From: Aquabacter cavernae
GTDB lineage: Bacteria; Pseudomonadota; Alphaproteobacteria; Rhizobiales; Xanthobacteraceae
Assembly (NCBI RefSeq): GCF_003993795.1
Contig: NZ_RWKV01000004.1
Span: forward strand, 1 to 64,000
Direction of reading: 5' to 3'
Length of the DNA stretch: 64,000 bases
The translations under genes were made by a program, and so were the position numbers. Under the pieces are notes generated by a model. That model was not told the DNA's origin and made no database searches. It saw only the letters and a list, made by a program, of their open reading frames with translations. Position 1 is the first letter of the stretch, and every line of letters begins with the position of its first letter. Positions 48,703-55,943 of the stretch are shown here, one piece after another.

Positions 48703-49587
48703 ATGCCCTCGCTTCGTAGCGCCGAATATGCCGGCCTGCTGGCCATGGCCTGCCTGCTGGGCGGCTGCGCGTCCGCGCCCATCGTGCAGGGCGTCGGGCT
48801 GTCCACCTATGACGCGCTGCAGCCCTCGGACGGGCTGATCACCAAGTCGCTCGTCAAGGTGGACAAGGAGAAGGTCCTGGCCGCCAAGACCGCCAAGATT
48901 CTCCCCGCGACCTTCTCCCCTGCTCTGGCACCCAAAATGACCAATGAGCAGAGACAGCTCATTGCCAATGCGGTGGACCGCGGCCTGTGCGTCAGCCTGA
49001 GCGACCGCCTGGAGATCGTCCCCCCGGACGCGCCGGCTGATATCATCGTGCGGGCCTCCGTCACCCAGGCGACGGAGACGGACGAGATCGTGGCCGGCAT
49101 CTCGGCCGCCGCCTCCCTCGGCATGAATTTCGTGGATCTGGGCGTTCCGATCCCCACACCGCGCATTCCCATCGGAATGGGCAATCTCTCCATGGAAGCG
49201 GAAGCGGTCGACCCCAAGGGCCACCAGGTGGCCGCCATGTTGTGGGCCCGGGGCGCCAACGCCCTGTTCAGCTCGCCCAGGGCCTCCAAGGCGAGCGATG
49301 CCTATGAGCTGGCGGATTCGTTCGGCGAGGATTTCGGCGCCCTGATCGTGAAGGGCGAGAGCCCGTTCGCCAGTTCCGGCATCGACCTGCCCTCGGCGCA
49401 GCGGATCGGCTCGGCCATGGGGCTGCCGCCGAAGCATGCGGCCTGCGACCGGCACGGGCGCTATCCGGGCCTCGCAGGTGTGGTCGGCGGCCAGCTCGGC
49501 CTGCCCCCTGAATGGACTGATGCCGGAGCGGCCAAGCCGCCGCAGCAGGGCGCCCCTGTTCTGGCCAGTCACGACAGCGCGCAGTGA
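48703..49587 (+). CDS. Lipoprotein resembling the DUF3313 family
   Basis: A 294-residue lipoprotein. The signal ends in LLGGC, the signal peptidase II box with the lipidated cysteine. The mature part is mixed alpha/beta: GVGLSTYDALQPSDGLIT, then LTNEQRQLIANAVDRGLCVSLSDRLEIV with DIIVRASVTQ. I judge it to resemble DUF3313 lipoproteins, whose function is unknown. Start is the ATG at 48703 behind GGGAG. It is divergent from the two-component system and may be its target. Confidence 0.68.
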   Translation: MPSLRSAEYAGLLAMACLLGGCASAPIVQGVGLSTYDALQPSDGLITKSLVKVDKEKVLAAKTAKILPATFSPALAPKMTNEQRQLIANAVDRGLCVSLSDRLEIVPPDAPADIIVRASVTQATETDEIVAGISAAASLGMNFVDLGVPIPTPRIPIGMGNLSMEAEAVDPKGHQVAAMLWARGANALFSSPRASKASDAYELADSFGEDFGALIVKGESPFASSGIDLPSAQRIGSAMGLPPKHAACDRHGRYPGLAGVVGGQLGLPPEWTDAGAAKPPQQGAPVLASHDSAQ

Positions 49588-49624
49588 AGGTCGGCACCTG
49601 CCGACGATCCGTAAGCGCAGAGAT

Positions 49625-49661
49625 CCCCGCCCGGTTCAAATCGCAACCGGAACGGGCGGGG
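49625..49661 (+). terminator. Stem-loop after the lipoprotein gene
   Basis: CCCCGCCCG at 49625-49633 and CGGGCGGGG at 49653-49661 pair, and the stem extends inward with GTTC and GAAC across a one-base bulge. It lies 38 bases after the stop. No T-run follows, so strength is uncertain. Confidence 0.45.
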
Positions 49662-49852
49662 TCAGAGCTGTGGGCGGCCCCGGCCGCCCCCTTGGGGTCG
49701 CCCGCAGCTCGCCCTCCGGCACCGTCCCAGCTCGGCGGCGGTCACGTACAGATTGCCCACGCATTGAGCGATTGATACAAAAGTCGGCATTCTTTCGCCT
49801 CCGGCCTCAGGACGGGCGCAGAGCTTTCCCATTCTGCGAGGGCCATCGCCCC

Positions 49853-51091
49853 ATGCCGCGCTCCCCGTCGCCGTCGCCCCTCTCGCCGCGCCTGCTGGCA
49901 TTCCTGCGTCGCTTCCAGCCCACCCTCCCGCCCGTGGCGCCCATGGACTGGGTGCGCGCAGGGGTCGGTGCCCTGTTCGGCCTTGCGGTCACAGGCTTTG
50001 TCACGCGCCTCGCGCTCGGCCCCTCGGCGGCCGTGCCCCTGCTCATCGCGCCCATGGGCGCGTCCTCCGTGCTGCTGTTCGCGGTGCCGTCCAGCCCGCT
50101 GGCCCAGCCCTGGTCCCTCATGGGTGGCAATGCGGTGGCGGCGCTCGTGGGGGTCACGGCGGCACAGCTCATTCCCGATCCGCTGCTGGCCGCCCCCCTG
50201 GCGGGCGGCATCGCCATCGCGATCATGCTCGCCCTGCGCTGCCTCCATCCGCCGAGCGGGGCCGTGGCGCTCACCGCCGTGCTCGGCGGTCCGGCTGTCG
50301 AGGCGGTGGGCTATGGCTTCGTGCTGGTGCCCGTGCTGCTGAATTCCGTGCTGCTGCTGGCCGGCGCGCTCGCCTTCAACGCCCTCATGGGTCGCCCTTA
50401 CCCCACCGCGGCCCCCGCCCGCCCGTCGGCACAGCCCGACCCCTTCGCGCCCCTGGGCTTTGCCCCGGAGGATCTCGACGCCGCCCTCCGGCAATATGAC
50501 CGCCTGCTGGACGTGAGCCGCGCTGACCTTGAGCAGGTGCTGCGCCTTGCCGAGGTGCGCGCCTATGCCCGCCGCTCCGGACATACCAGCTGCGGAGACA
50601 TCATGACGCGGAACGTGGTGGCGGTGGCCCCCGACACCTCCATGCGCGCGGCGCTGGCGCTGCTGCGCGGGCATCATGTGAAGGCCCTGCCGGTGACGAC
50701 CGAGGACGCCCGCGTGGTCGGCATCGTCACCCAGACCGACCTCCTGGACAAAGCCGCCTGGAGCGCGAGCGGGCCGCGCGTGTCGTTCGCCCAGCGCCTG
50801 CGCCATGTGGTGCGGCTCGCGGCCGCGCCCCAGGGCTCGGTGCAGGAGATCATGAGCGTGGGTGTCCAGGCCGTGCGCACCGACACGCCGGTGGCGGACC
50901 TCGTGCCGCTCATGGCCGAGGGGCGGCTCCATGCGGTTCCGGTGGTTGACGCCGGGGGCCAGCTTGCGGGTATCGTCACCCAGTCCGATCTCATCGCGGC
51001 GCTGTTCCGCGACCTTGCCCAGGCCCGGGAAGCGCCGTTCGAGCGGACGCGGGAGGAAGCCCATCATGACCACCACCCCGCCCCTCGATGA
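49853..51091 (+). CDS. HPP-family membrane protein with two CBS domains
   Basis: A 412-residue protein. Residues 30-190 are five membrane helices of the HPP family, including the defining LRCLHPPSGAVAL; plant chloroplast members carry nitrite. The C-terminal half has a tandem CBS pair: MTRNVVAVAPDTSMRAALALLRGHHVKALPVT...GIVTQTDLLD, and MSVGVQAVRTDTPVADLVPLM...VPVVDAGGQLAGIVTQSDLI. CBS pairs sense adenosine nucleotides. Its last 26 bases overlap the start of a truncated hemoglobin gene, so the two are coupled. Nitrite transport with NO handling is a plausible joint role. Confidence 0.88.
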   Translation: MPRSPSPSPLSPRLLAFLRRFQPTLPPVAPMDWVRAGVGALFGLAVTGFVTRLALGPSAAVPLLIAPMGASSVLLFAVPSSPLAQPWSLMGGNAVAALVGVTAAQLIPDPLLAAPLAGGIAIAIMLALRCLHPPSGAVALTAVLGGPAVEAVGYGFVLVPVLLNSVLLLAGALAFNALMGRPYPTAAPARPSAQPDPFAPLGFAPEDLDAALRQYDRLLDVSRADLEQVLRLAEVRAYARRSGHTSCGDIMTRNVVAVAPDTSMRAALALLRGHHVKALPVTTEDARVVGIVTQTDLLDKAAWSASGPRVSFAQRLRHVVRLAAAPQGSVQEIMSVGVQAVRTDTPVADLVPLMAEGRLHAVPVVDAGGQLAGIVTQSDLIAALFRDLAQAREAPFERTREEAHHDHHPAPR

Positions 51092-51464
51092 AGCGGCGCT
51101 GCGCGCCCATCTGGACGCCTTCTACGCCAAGGTGCGGCTTGACCCGCAGCTGGGCCCGGTGTTCGAGGCGGCGGTGGAGGACTGGCCCGCCCATATGGAC
51201 GTGCTCACGGACTTCTGGTGCACGGTCGCCCTGCGCACGCCCCGCTACAAGGGCAATCCGTTCGCCGTGCACAAGGCCCTGCCGCTGCCGCCCGCCGTGT
51301 TCGGGGCGCTGTTCCCGGTCTGGCTCGGCCTGTGGCGCGAGACCGCGCGCGAGCGCTTCCCCGCGCCCGAGGCCGAAGCCCTGATCGCGAAGGCCGAGCG
51401 CATCGCGGACAGCCTGAAGGCCGGGCTCCTGTTCGATCCCGGCGTGCCGGTCAGAACAGCTTGA
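51066..51464 (+). CDS. Group III truncated hemoglobin
   Basis: A 132-residue globin. The proximal histidine is in [17 protein letters not shown] and the pattern [18 protein letters not shown] is typical of group III truncated hemoglobins. These bind O2, NO or nitrite and may act in NO detoxification or respiration in alphaproteobacteria. The ATG lies in the last codons of the HPP/CBS gene (26-base overlap, different frame). Its stop overlaps the tail of convergent ybaB by 14 bases. Confidence 0.85.
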   Translation: MTTTPPLDEAALRAHLDAFYAKVRLDPQLGPVFEAAVEDWPAHMDVLTDFWCTVALRTPRYKGNPFAVHKALPLPPAVFGALFPVWLGLWRETARERFPAPEAEALIAKAERIADSLKAGLLFDPGVPVRTA

Positions 51465-51771
51465 GGCCGGGCGGCAAGGGCAGGCCGCCGGTCAGCGCCG
51501 ACATCTTCTCCTGCATCACCCGCTCCGCCTTCTGGCGGGCATCGGAGAGGGCGGCCACCAGCAGGTCTTCGAGAATCTCGCCCTCGTCGGACTTCAGCAG
51601 GCTGGGGTCGATGCGCACGGCCTTCGTTTCGCCCTTGGCGGTGGTGCGCACCGTGACGAGGCCGCCGCCGGAGGCGCCCTCCACCTCGATGCCGTCCATT
51701 TCCGCCTGCATCTGCTGCATGCGCTCCTGAAGCTCCTTGGCCTGCTTCATCATGCCCATCAGGTCGCGCAT
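51451..51771 (-). CDS. YbaB/EbfC nucleoid-associated protein
   Basis: A 106-residue protein: N-terminal methionine-rich coiled helix ([24 protein letters not shown]), then a beta-sheet ([33 protein letters not shown]) and a C-terminal helix ([31 protein letters not shown]). This is the standard YbaB family that binds DNA as a dimer. It lies 12 bases after dnaX on the same strand, the conserved order. Confidence 0.93.
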   Translation of the reverse strand: MRDLMGMMKQAKELQERMQQMQAEMDGIEVEGASGGGLVTVRTTAKGETKAVRIDPSLLKSDEGEILEDLLVAALSDARQKAERVMQEKMSALTGGLPLPPGLKLF

Positions 51772-51783
51772 CGCCGGTCTCCG

Positions 51784-53637
51784 TCAGTATTCCAGTTCAT
51801 CGTCGGGGCCCGGACCCATATAGGCATCCTCCTCGGCGGGCGCGAGCCCCATCTCGGTGGTCGGGTCCGGCTCTTCCTCGCGCAGGCGCACATCCACGAT
51901 CTGCGCCTTGGGGAAGCGGGCAAGCACCGCCTGGACCAGCGGATCGGCGCGGATGCCCACTTCCCGCTCGGCCTTCACGGCCGCCGCGGTCTCCGCCAGC
52001 GTCTGCATGCCCTCCCGCTTGGCGGTGATGGACACCATCCAGCGCCGGCCGCTCCAGTCCTGGAGCTTGCGGGAGATGTCCTGGACGAGATTGGGGCTAC
52101 CGCCCGGCGCCAGGGCGAACTCGAACCGCCCCTCCTCGAACAGGACCGGCATCACATGGGTTTCGAGGGCATGCTTCATCAGCAGGTCGCGCCGCGCGAC
52201 GGCCAGCGCCACCAGATCCTCGAACCGCGCCAGACGCGGCCCTTCGGCCACCGCCTGCGAGGCGGCGACGGCCTGGGGCGCGGAGACAGGCACCGGGGCG
52301 GGCATACGCGCGGGCTCCGCGCGGCTCGCCACGGCGAGGCGGGCGGTGCCCCCGCCGGGCGCGGGCGGGAGCGCCGGAGCGGAGGCTGGCGCGCCTCCGG
52401 GCGCATCCGCCATGTCGCGCAGCTTGCGCAGCGCCTCTTCCGGGCTCGGCAGGTCGGCCGCATAGGCGATGCGCACCAGGACCATCTCCGCCGACTGGGC
52501 GGGCTTGGCCGCCGCCTGCGTCTCCGCGATGCCCTTCAGCAGCATCTGCCACACTCGCGACAGGTCGCGCACCAAAAGGCGGGCGGCGAAATCCGCCCCG
52601 CGCTCGCGCTCCGCCTGCACCAAAGAGGCATCGGCGGCGGTTTCCGGCACCAGCTTGAAGCAGGTGACGAGATGGGTGAACTCGGCAAGGTCGGTGAGGA
52701 TCACCGCCGGGTCCGCGCCCGAATCATACTGGTCGCGAAATTCCTTCAGCGCCCGCTGGGGATCCCCCGACATGAGCGCCTCGAACAGGTCGATGACCCG
52801 CGCCCGGTCGGCGAGGCCCAGCAGGCGCCGCACCTCCTCCGCCCCCACCCGGCCGCCGCCATGGGCGATGGCTTGGTCCAGCAGCGAGAGCGAATCGCGC
52901 ACCGAGCCTTCCGCCGCACGGGCGATGGTGGAGAGCGCCTCCGTATCGACCTCCACGTCCTCCTTGGCGCAGATGCGCGCGAGATGGGCGGCGAGCACCC
53001 CCGATTCCACGCGCCGCAGGTCGAAGCGCTGGCAGCGGGACAGCACGGTGACGGGCACCTTGCGGATCTCTGTGGTGGCGAAGATGAACTTCACATGCTC
53101 GGGCGGCTCTTCCAGCGTCTTCAGCAGCCCGTTGAAGGCCGCCGTGGAGAGCATGTGCACTTCGTCGATGATATAGACCTTGTAGCGCGCCATCACCGGG
53201 CGGTAGCGCGACCCTTCGATGATCTCGCGGATGTCGTTGATGGAGGTGTTGGACGCGGCGTCCATCTCCATCACGTCCACATGGCGCGATTCGATGATGT
53301 CGCGGCAATGCTTGCCGGGCACCGACAGGTCGAGGCTCGGCCCGCCGCCGCCCGCCGGGGGCTCGTAATTGAGCGCGCGGGCGAGGATGCGGGCGGTGGT
53401 GGTCTTTCCCACGCCCCGCACGCCGGTGAGGATATAGGCCTGCGCGATCCGCCCCGACGCGAAGGCATTGGACAGGGTGCGCACCATCGGCTCCTGGCCG
53501 ATGAGATCGTCGAAGGTGGACGGACGATATTTGCGCGCCAGCACCCGATAGGGCGCGGCCGCAGCCGCGGCGCCCGGGGTGGCGGCCGGGGCGGGAAGGT
53601 CGAAAGAAGGGCTGTCTTCGGGTGTGTCCGCGCTCAT
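51784..53637 (-). CDS. dnaX: DNA polymerase III gamma/tau subunit DnaX
   Basis: A 617-residue clamp-loader ATPase. Walker A is GVRGVGKTTTARILARAL, Walker B VYIIDEVHMLSTAAFNGLLKTLEEPP, and SRC in LSRCQRFDLRR. Of the zinc-finger cysteines of E. coli DnaX only one remains (KHCRDI); loss of this site is usual in the Hyphomicrobiales. The C-terminal half is a proline/alanine-rich linker and a tau domain ending in an acidic tail (GPGPDDELEY). Start is the ATG at 53637 (MSADTPEDSPSFDLP). I do not see an A6G-type slippery sequence, so no gamma form is predicted. Confidence 0.93.
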   Translation of the reverse strand: MSADTPEDSPSFDLPAPAATPGAAAAAAPYRVLARKYRPSTFDDLIGQEPMVRTLSNAFASGRIAQAYILTGVRGVGKTTTARILARALNYEPPAGGGGPSLDLSVPGKHCRDIIESRHVDVMEMDAASNTSINDIREIIEGSRYRPVMARYKVYIIDEVHMLSTAAFNGLLKTLEEPPEHVKFIFATTEIRKVPVTVLSRCQRFDLRRVESGVLAAHLARICAKEDVEVDTEALSTIARAAEGSVRDSLSLLDQAIAHGGGRVGAEEVRRLLGLADRARVIDLFEALMSGDPQRALKEFRDQYDSGADPAVILTDLAEFTHLVTCFKLVPETAADASLVQAERERGADFAARLLVRDLSRVWQMLLKGIAETQAAAKPAQSAEMVLVRIAYAADLPSPEEALRKLRDMADAPGGAPASAPALPPAPGGGTARLAVASRAEPARMPAPVPVSAPQAVAASQAVAEGPRLARFEDLVALAVARRDLLMKHALETHVMPVLFEEGRFEFALAPGGSPNLVQDISRKLQDWSGRRWMVSITAKREGMQTLAETAAAVKAEREVGIRADPLVQAVLARFPKAQIVDVRLREEEPDPTTEMGLAPAEEDAYMGPGPDDELEY

Positions 53638-53725
53638 GGCCCCTTCATAGCACCGCGAAGGGGGCGCGGGGCAGTCCATGGCGGGGCGGCGGCGCGCAAA
53701 TCACGACGCCCCCCACATCTCGTTC

Positions 53726-53776
53726 TCACTTGGCCGTCTCACTTGGCCGTCTCACTTGGCCGTCTCACTTGGCCGT
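53726..53776. repeat. 13-base tandem repeat, four copies, supplying stop codons in all three frames
   Basis: TCACTTGGCCGTC is repeated exactly, with copies beginning at 53726, 53739, 53752 and 53765 (the last copy lacks its final C). On the - strand each copy contains AAG TGA. The 13-base period shifts the frame each time, so stops occur in three frames. The first copy in reading direction ends the small secreted protein gene. Confidence 0.9.
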
Positions 53777-53989
53777 GCGCAGATCCTCGGCACCGTTGAC
53801 CCGCACGCACACATAGCGGCGATAGCCGTTCTTGAACTGGGCGAGGGGCTCGCCCTCCAGCTTCGCGGGAATCGAGGCCGCGATGGCCGCCTTGCAGCCG
53901 TCCTCGGACGTGTAGATGCCCGCCTGGGTGATGACGTGGACCTCCGGCCCCACGAGGGCCTGGAGAAGAACGACGGTGATCGCCCACAT
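53765..53989 (-). CDS. Small secreted protein of unknown function
   Basis: A 74-residue protein, starting MWAITVVLLQALVGPEVHV, with a short hydrophobic N-terminus that looks like an export signal. A soluble part with two cysteines (DGCKAAIAASIPAK and YRRYVCVRVNG) follows. GGAGG lies nine bases before the ATG. I do not recognise a named family; the two-cysteine layout suggests a periplasmic disulfide-bonded peptide. Its stop falls in the 13-base tandem repeat. It lies between the SRP RNA terminator and dnaX on the same strand. Confidence 0.7.
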   Translation of the reverse strand: MWAITVVLLQALVGPEVHVITQAGIYTSEDGCKAAIAASIPAKLEGEPLAQFKNGYRRYVCVRVNGAEDLRTAK

Positions 53990-54074
53990 GAACGCCTCCT
54001 CGGTCGCCGGCCCAGCCGGATGCGGCCCGCGAAGACAACCTGCGCGGGACGGAGAGCGGGCACGACATGTCGGG

Positions 54075-54098
54075 AAAGGCCCCTCCGACCGGAGGGGC
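54075..54098 (-). terminator. Terminator of the SRP RNA gene
   Basis: On the - strand GCCCCTCC-N4-GGAGGGGC (stem 54079-54098) is followed by CCTTT. It begins 8 bases after the 3' end of the SRP RNA and before the small secreted protein gene. Confidence 0.75.
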
Positions 54099-54106
54099 AC
54101 AGAAGT

Positions 54107-54202
54107 GGGAGGCTGGTCAGAGACCCAAGACCGGGCTCGTTGGGGCTGCTTCCTTCCGGACCTGACCCGATTGGCGAGTGGCTCGTCCACCGCCAACCTC
54201 CC
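54107..54202 (-). ncRNA. ffs: Signal recognition particle RNA (4.5S, small bacterial type)
   Basis: On the - strand the core GGTCAGGTCCGGAAGGAAGC is seen, identical to the universal SRP tetraloop domain. GGGAGG at the 5' side (54197-54202) pairs with CCTCCC at the 3' side (54107-54112), giving a hairpin of about 96 nucleotides. It has the domain IV internal loops but no Alu domain, so it is the small type. It binds Ffh to target membrane proteins. Confidence 0.96.
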
Positions 54203-54289
54203 GGCGCCTATATCGCGGCAAAGCGCGACTTTTGCAAGGCGTCCCGCGCGCGGCTTGAACAGGCCGTCCCGGCGGCGCATAGGAAAGCC

Positions 54290-54712
54290 ATGACCGACAC
54301 GCCCGGCTCCTCCTTCGCCCTCGATCCCCGCCTCGCCGCCGACGGCCCCGCCCTCGGCGACCTTCCGCTGTGCCATGTGCGCCTCGTGAACGATGCGCGC
54401 TTCTTCTGGATCGTCCTCATTCCCCGGCGTGCGGGCCTCATCGAGGTGATGGACCTGCCCGCCGCCGAGCGGGCGGTGCTGATGGAGGAGATCGCCCTGG
54501 CCGGAACGGCGCTGAAGGCGCTGAGCGCAAGCACCAAGCTGAACGTGGCGGCGCTGGGCAACATGGTGCCCCAGCTTCATGTGCATCTGATAGGGCGCGT
54601 GCCCGGCGATGCCGCCTGGCCCGGCCCGGTGTTCGGCGTGGGCACCCGCGAGCCCCTGGGCGAGCGCCTGGAGGCCCGCGCGGCCGATCTCAGGACCGCG
54701 CTCGGCCTCTAA
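54290..54712 (+). CDS. HIT-family nucleotide hydrolase
   Basis: A 140-residue HIT domain protein. The active site reads PQLHVHLIGR, that is Q-x-H-x-H where classical HIT proteins have H-x-H-x-H. This Gln variant is usual in a bacterial branch of the family. Other marks are WIVLIPRRAGLIEVMDL and LNVAALGNMVPQ. Such proteins hydrolyse AMP esters or dinucleoside polyphosphates. It is divergent from the SRP RNA and lies 72 bases before nudC, which also acts on nucleotide conjugates. Confidence 0.85.
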   Translation: MTDTPGSSFALDPRLAADGPALGDLPLCHVRLVNDARFFWIVLIPRRAGLIEVMDLPAAERAVLMEEIALAGTALKALSASTKLNVAALGNMVPQLHVHLIGRVPGDAAWPGPVFGVGTREPLGERLEARAADLRTALGL

Positions 54713-54784
54713 GTTCCGCGCCTTGCCTGCCCGCCACGGGCATGCGACCGTCCCCGCCCCTCAGACCGCCTCAGGCGCCCCCCA

Positions 54785-55711
54785 ATGACCTCCACCGTGC
54801 TCCCCGATCTCGGCCCCTGGCCTGCCCTCGGCTATGTGGGCAGCCCCCTCGACCGCGCGGCCCACCGCCGCGCCGAGGCGGAGGCGCTCCTGGAGGCGCG
54901 GGGCGCGCGCACCTATCTGATCGGCGGCGAACTGGTGGCGGCCCGCAAGCTGGGCGACTGGCTGGAGCCGCTGTTCGAGCCGGACCATGCCCGCGCGCTG
55001 GGCGGGACCGCGCCTTTGTTCCTCGGCCTGTCGGACGGCGTGCCGCGCTTCTCCATGCGGTTCGATCCCGGCCGCCGGGAGGCGCTGGAGGCCGAGGGCT
55101 TCTTCGTGTCGGACCTGCGCTCCATCGCCGCCGGCGGCGTGCTGCCGCCGGAACACCTGACCCCCATCGCCTGCGGCAAGGCGCTGGGGGCCTGGCACGG
55201 GCGGCACCGCTTCTGCGCCAATTGCGGGCAGGAAAGCGGGCCGCGCGACGGCGGCTGGCGGCGCGACTGCCCGGCCTGCGGCGCCCAGCATTTCCCGCGC
55301 ACCGACCCGGTGGTGATCATGCTCACCGCCTCGGGCGACCGCTGCCTCCTCGGCCGCCAGCCCCAGTTCGCGCCCGGCATGTGGTCGGCGCTGGCGGGCT
55401 TCGTGGAGCCGGGCGAGACGGTGGAGGACGCCGTGCGGCGCGAGATTCTGGAGGAGGCGGGCATCACGGTTGGCGCGGTGCGCTACCACACCTCGCAGCC
55501 CTGGCCTTTCCCCATGTCGCTCATGATCGGCTGCCTGGCCCAGGCGGAAAGCATCGATCTCGTGGTGGACCGCAACGAGCTGGAGGATGCCCGCTGGTTC
55601 TCCCGTGCGGAAACCGCGGCCATGCTCACCCGCACCCATCCGGACGGCCTCTTCACCCCGCCGCCCGTGGCCATCGCCCATCACCTCATCCGCGCCTTCG
55701 TCGCCGGCTGA
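54785..55711 (+). CDS. nudC: NAD+ diphosphatase / RNA deNADding enzyme NudC
   Basis: A 308-residue Nudix enzyme. A four-cysteine zinc finger (CANCGQESGPRDGGWRRDCPAC) precedes the Nudix box GFVEPGETVEDAVRREILEEAGI, and the downstream SQPWPFPMSLMIG is the NADH-specific motif. It cleaves NAD(H) to NMN and AMP and removes 5' NAD caps from RNA. The ATG is weakly preceded by a ribosome site. It follows the HIT gene on the same strand. Confidence 0.94.
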   Translation: MTSTVLPDLGPWPALGYVGSPLDRAAHRRAEAEALLEARGARTYLIGGELVAARKLGDWLEPLFEPDHARALGGTAPLFLGLSDGVPRFSMRFDPGRREALEAEGFFVSDLRSIAAGGVLPPEHLTPIACGKALGAWHGRHRFCANCGQESGPRDGGWRRDCPACGAQHFPRTDPVVIMLTASGDRCLLGRQPQFAPGMWSALAGFVEPGETVEDAVRREILEEAGITVGAVRYHTSQPWPFPMSLMIGCLAQAESIDLVVDRNELEDARWFSRAETAAMLTRTHPDGLFTPPPVAIAHHLIRAFVAG

Positions 55712-55943
55712 CCGGGCGGCGCTCTTCTTCCCGCAGCCGTGACCATGCCTGACCATCGTGCATTTTCACCCCTGAGCCGCACAACGATCCCCGTCGCAGT
55801 TGAACCGATCCGCATTTGCGAGTGAGATGGAGCGGTGATTCCGCAATCGGCAGCGCGGAATTCTGTCTTTTACGCATGTCCTTCACGCGAACCGCGTTGC
55901 GCGGAAACGCTCTCGGGCCGTTGGGCAAAGGATCATTGGGCAG

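Noticed and set aside
49621-49665. tRNA T-arm-like GGTTCAAATC
   Set aside because: The flanking stem does not form a cloverleaf; it fits the terminator-like hairpin after the lipoprotein gene.
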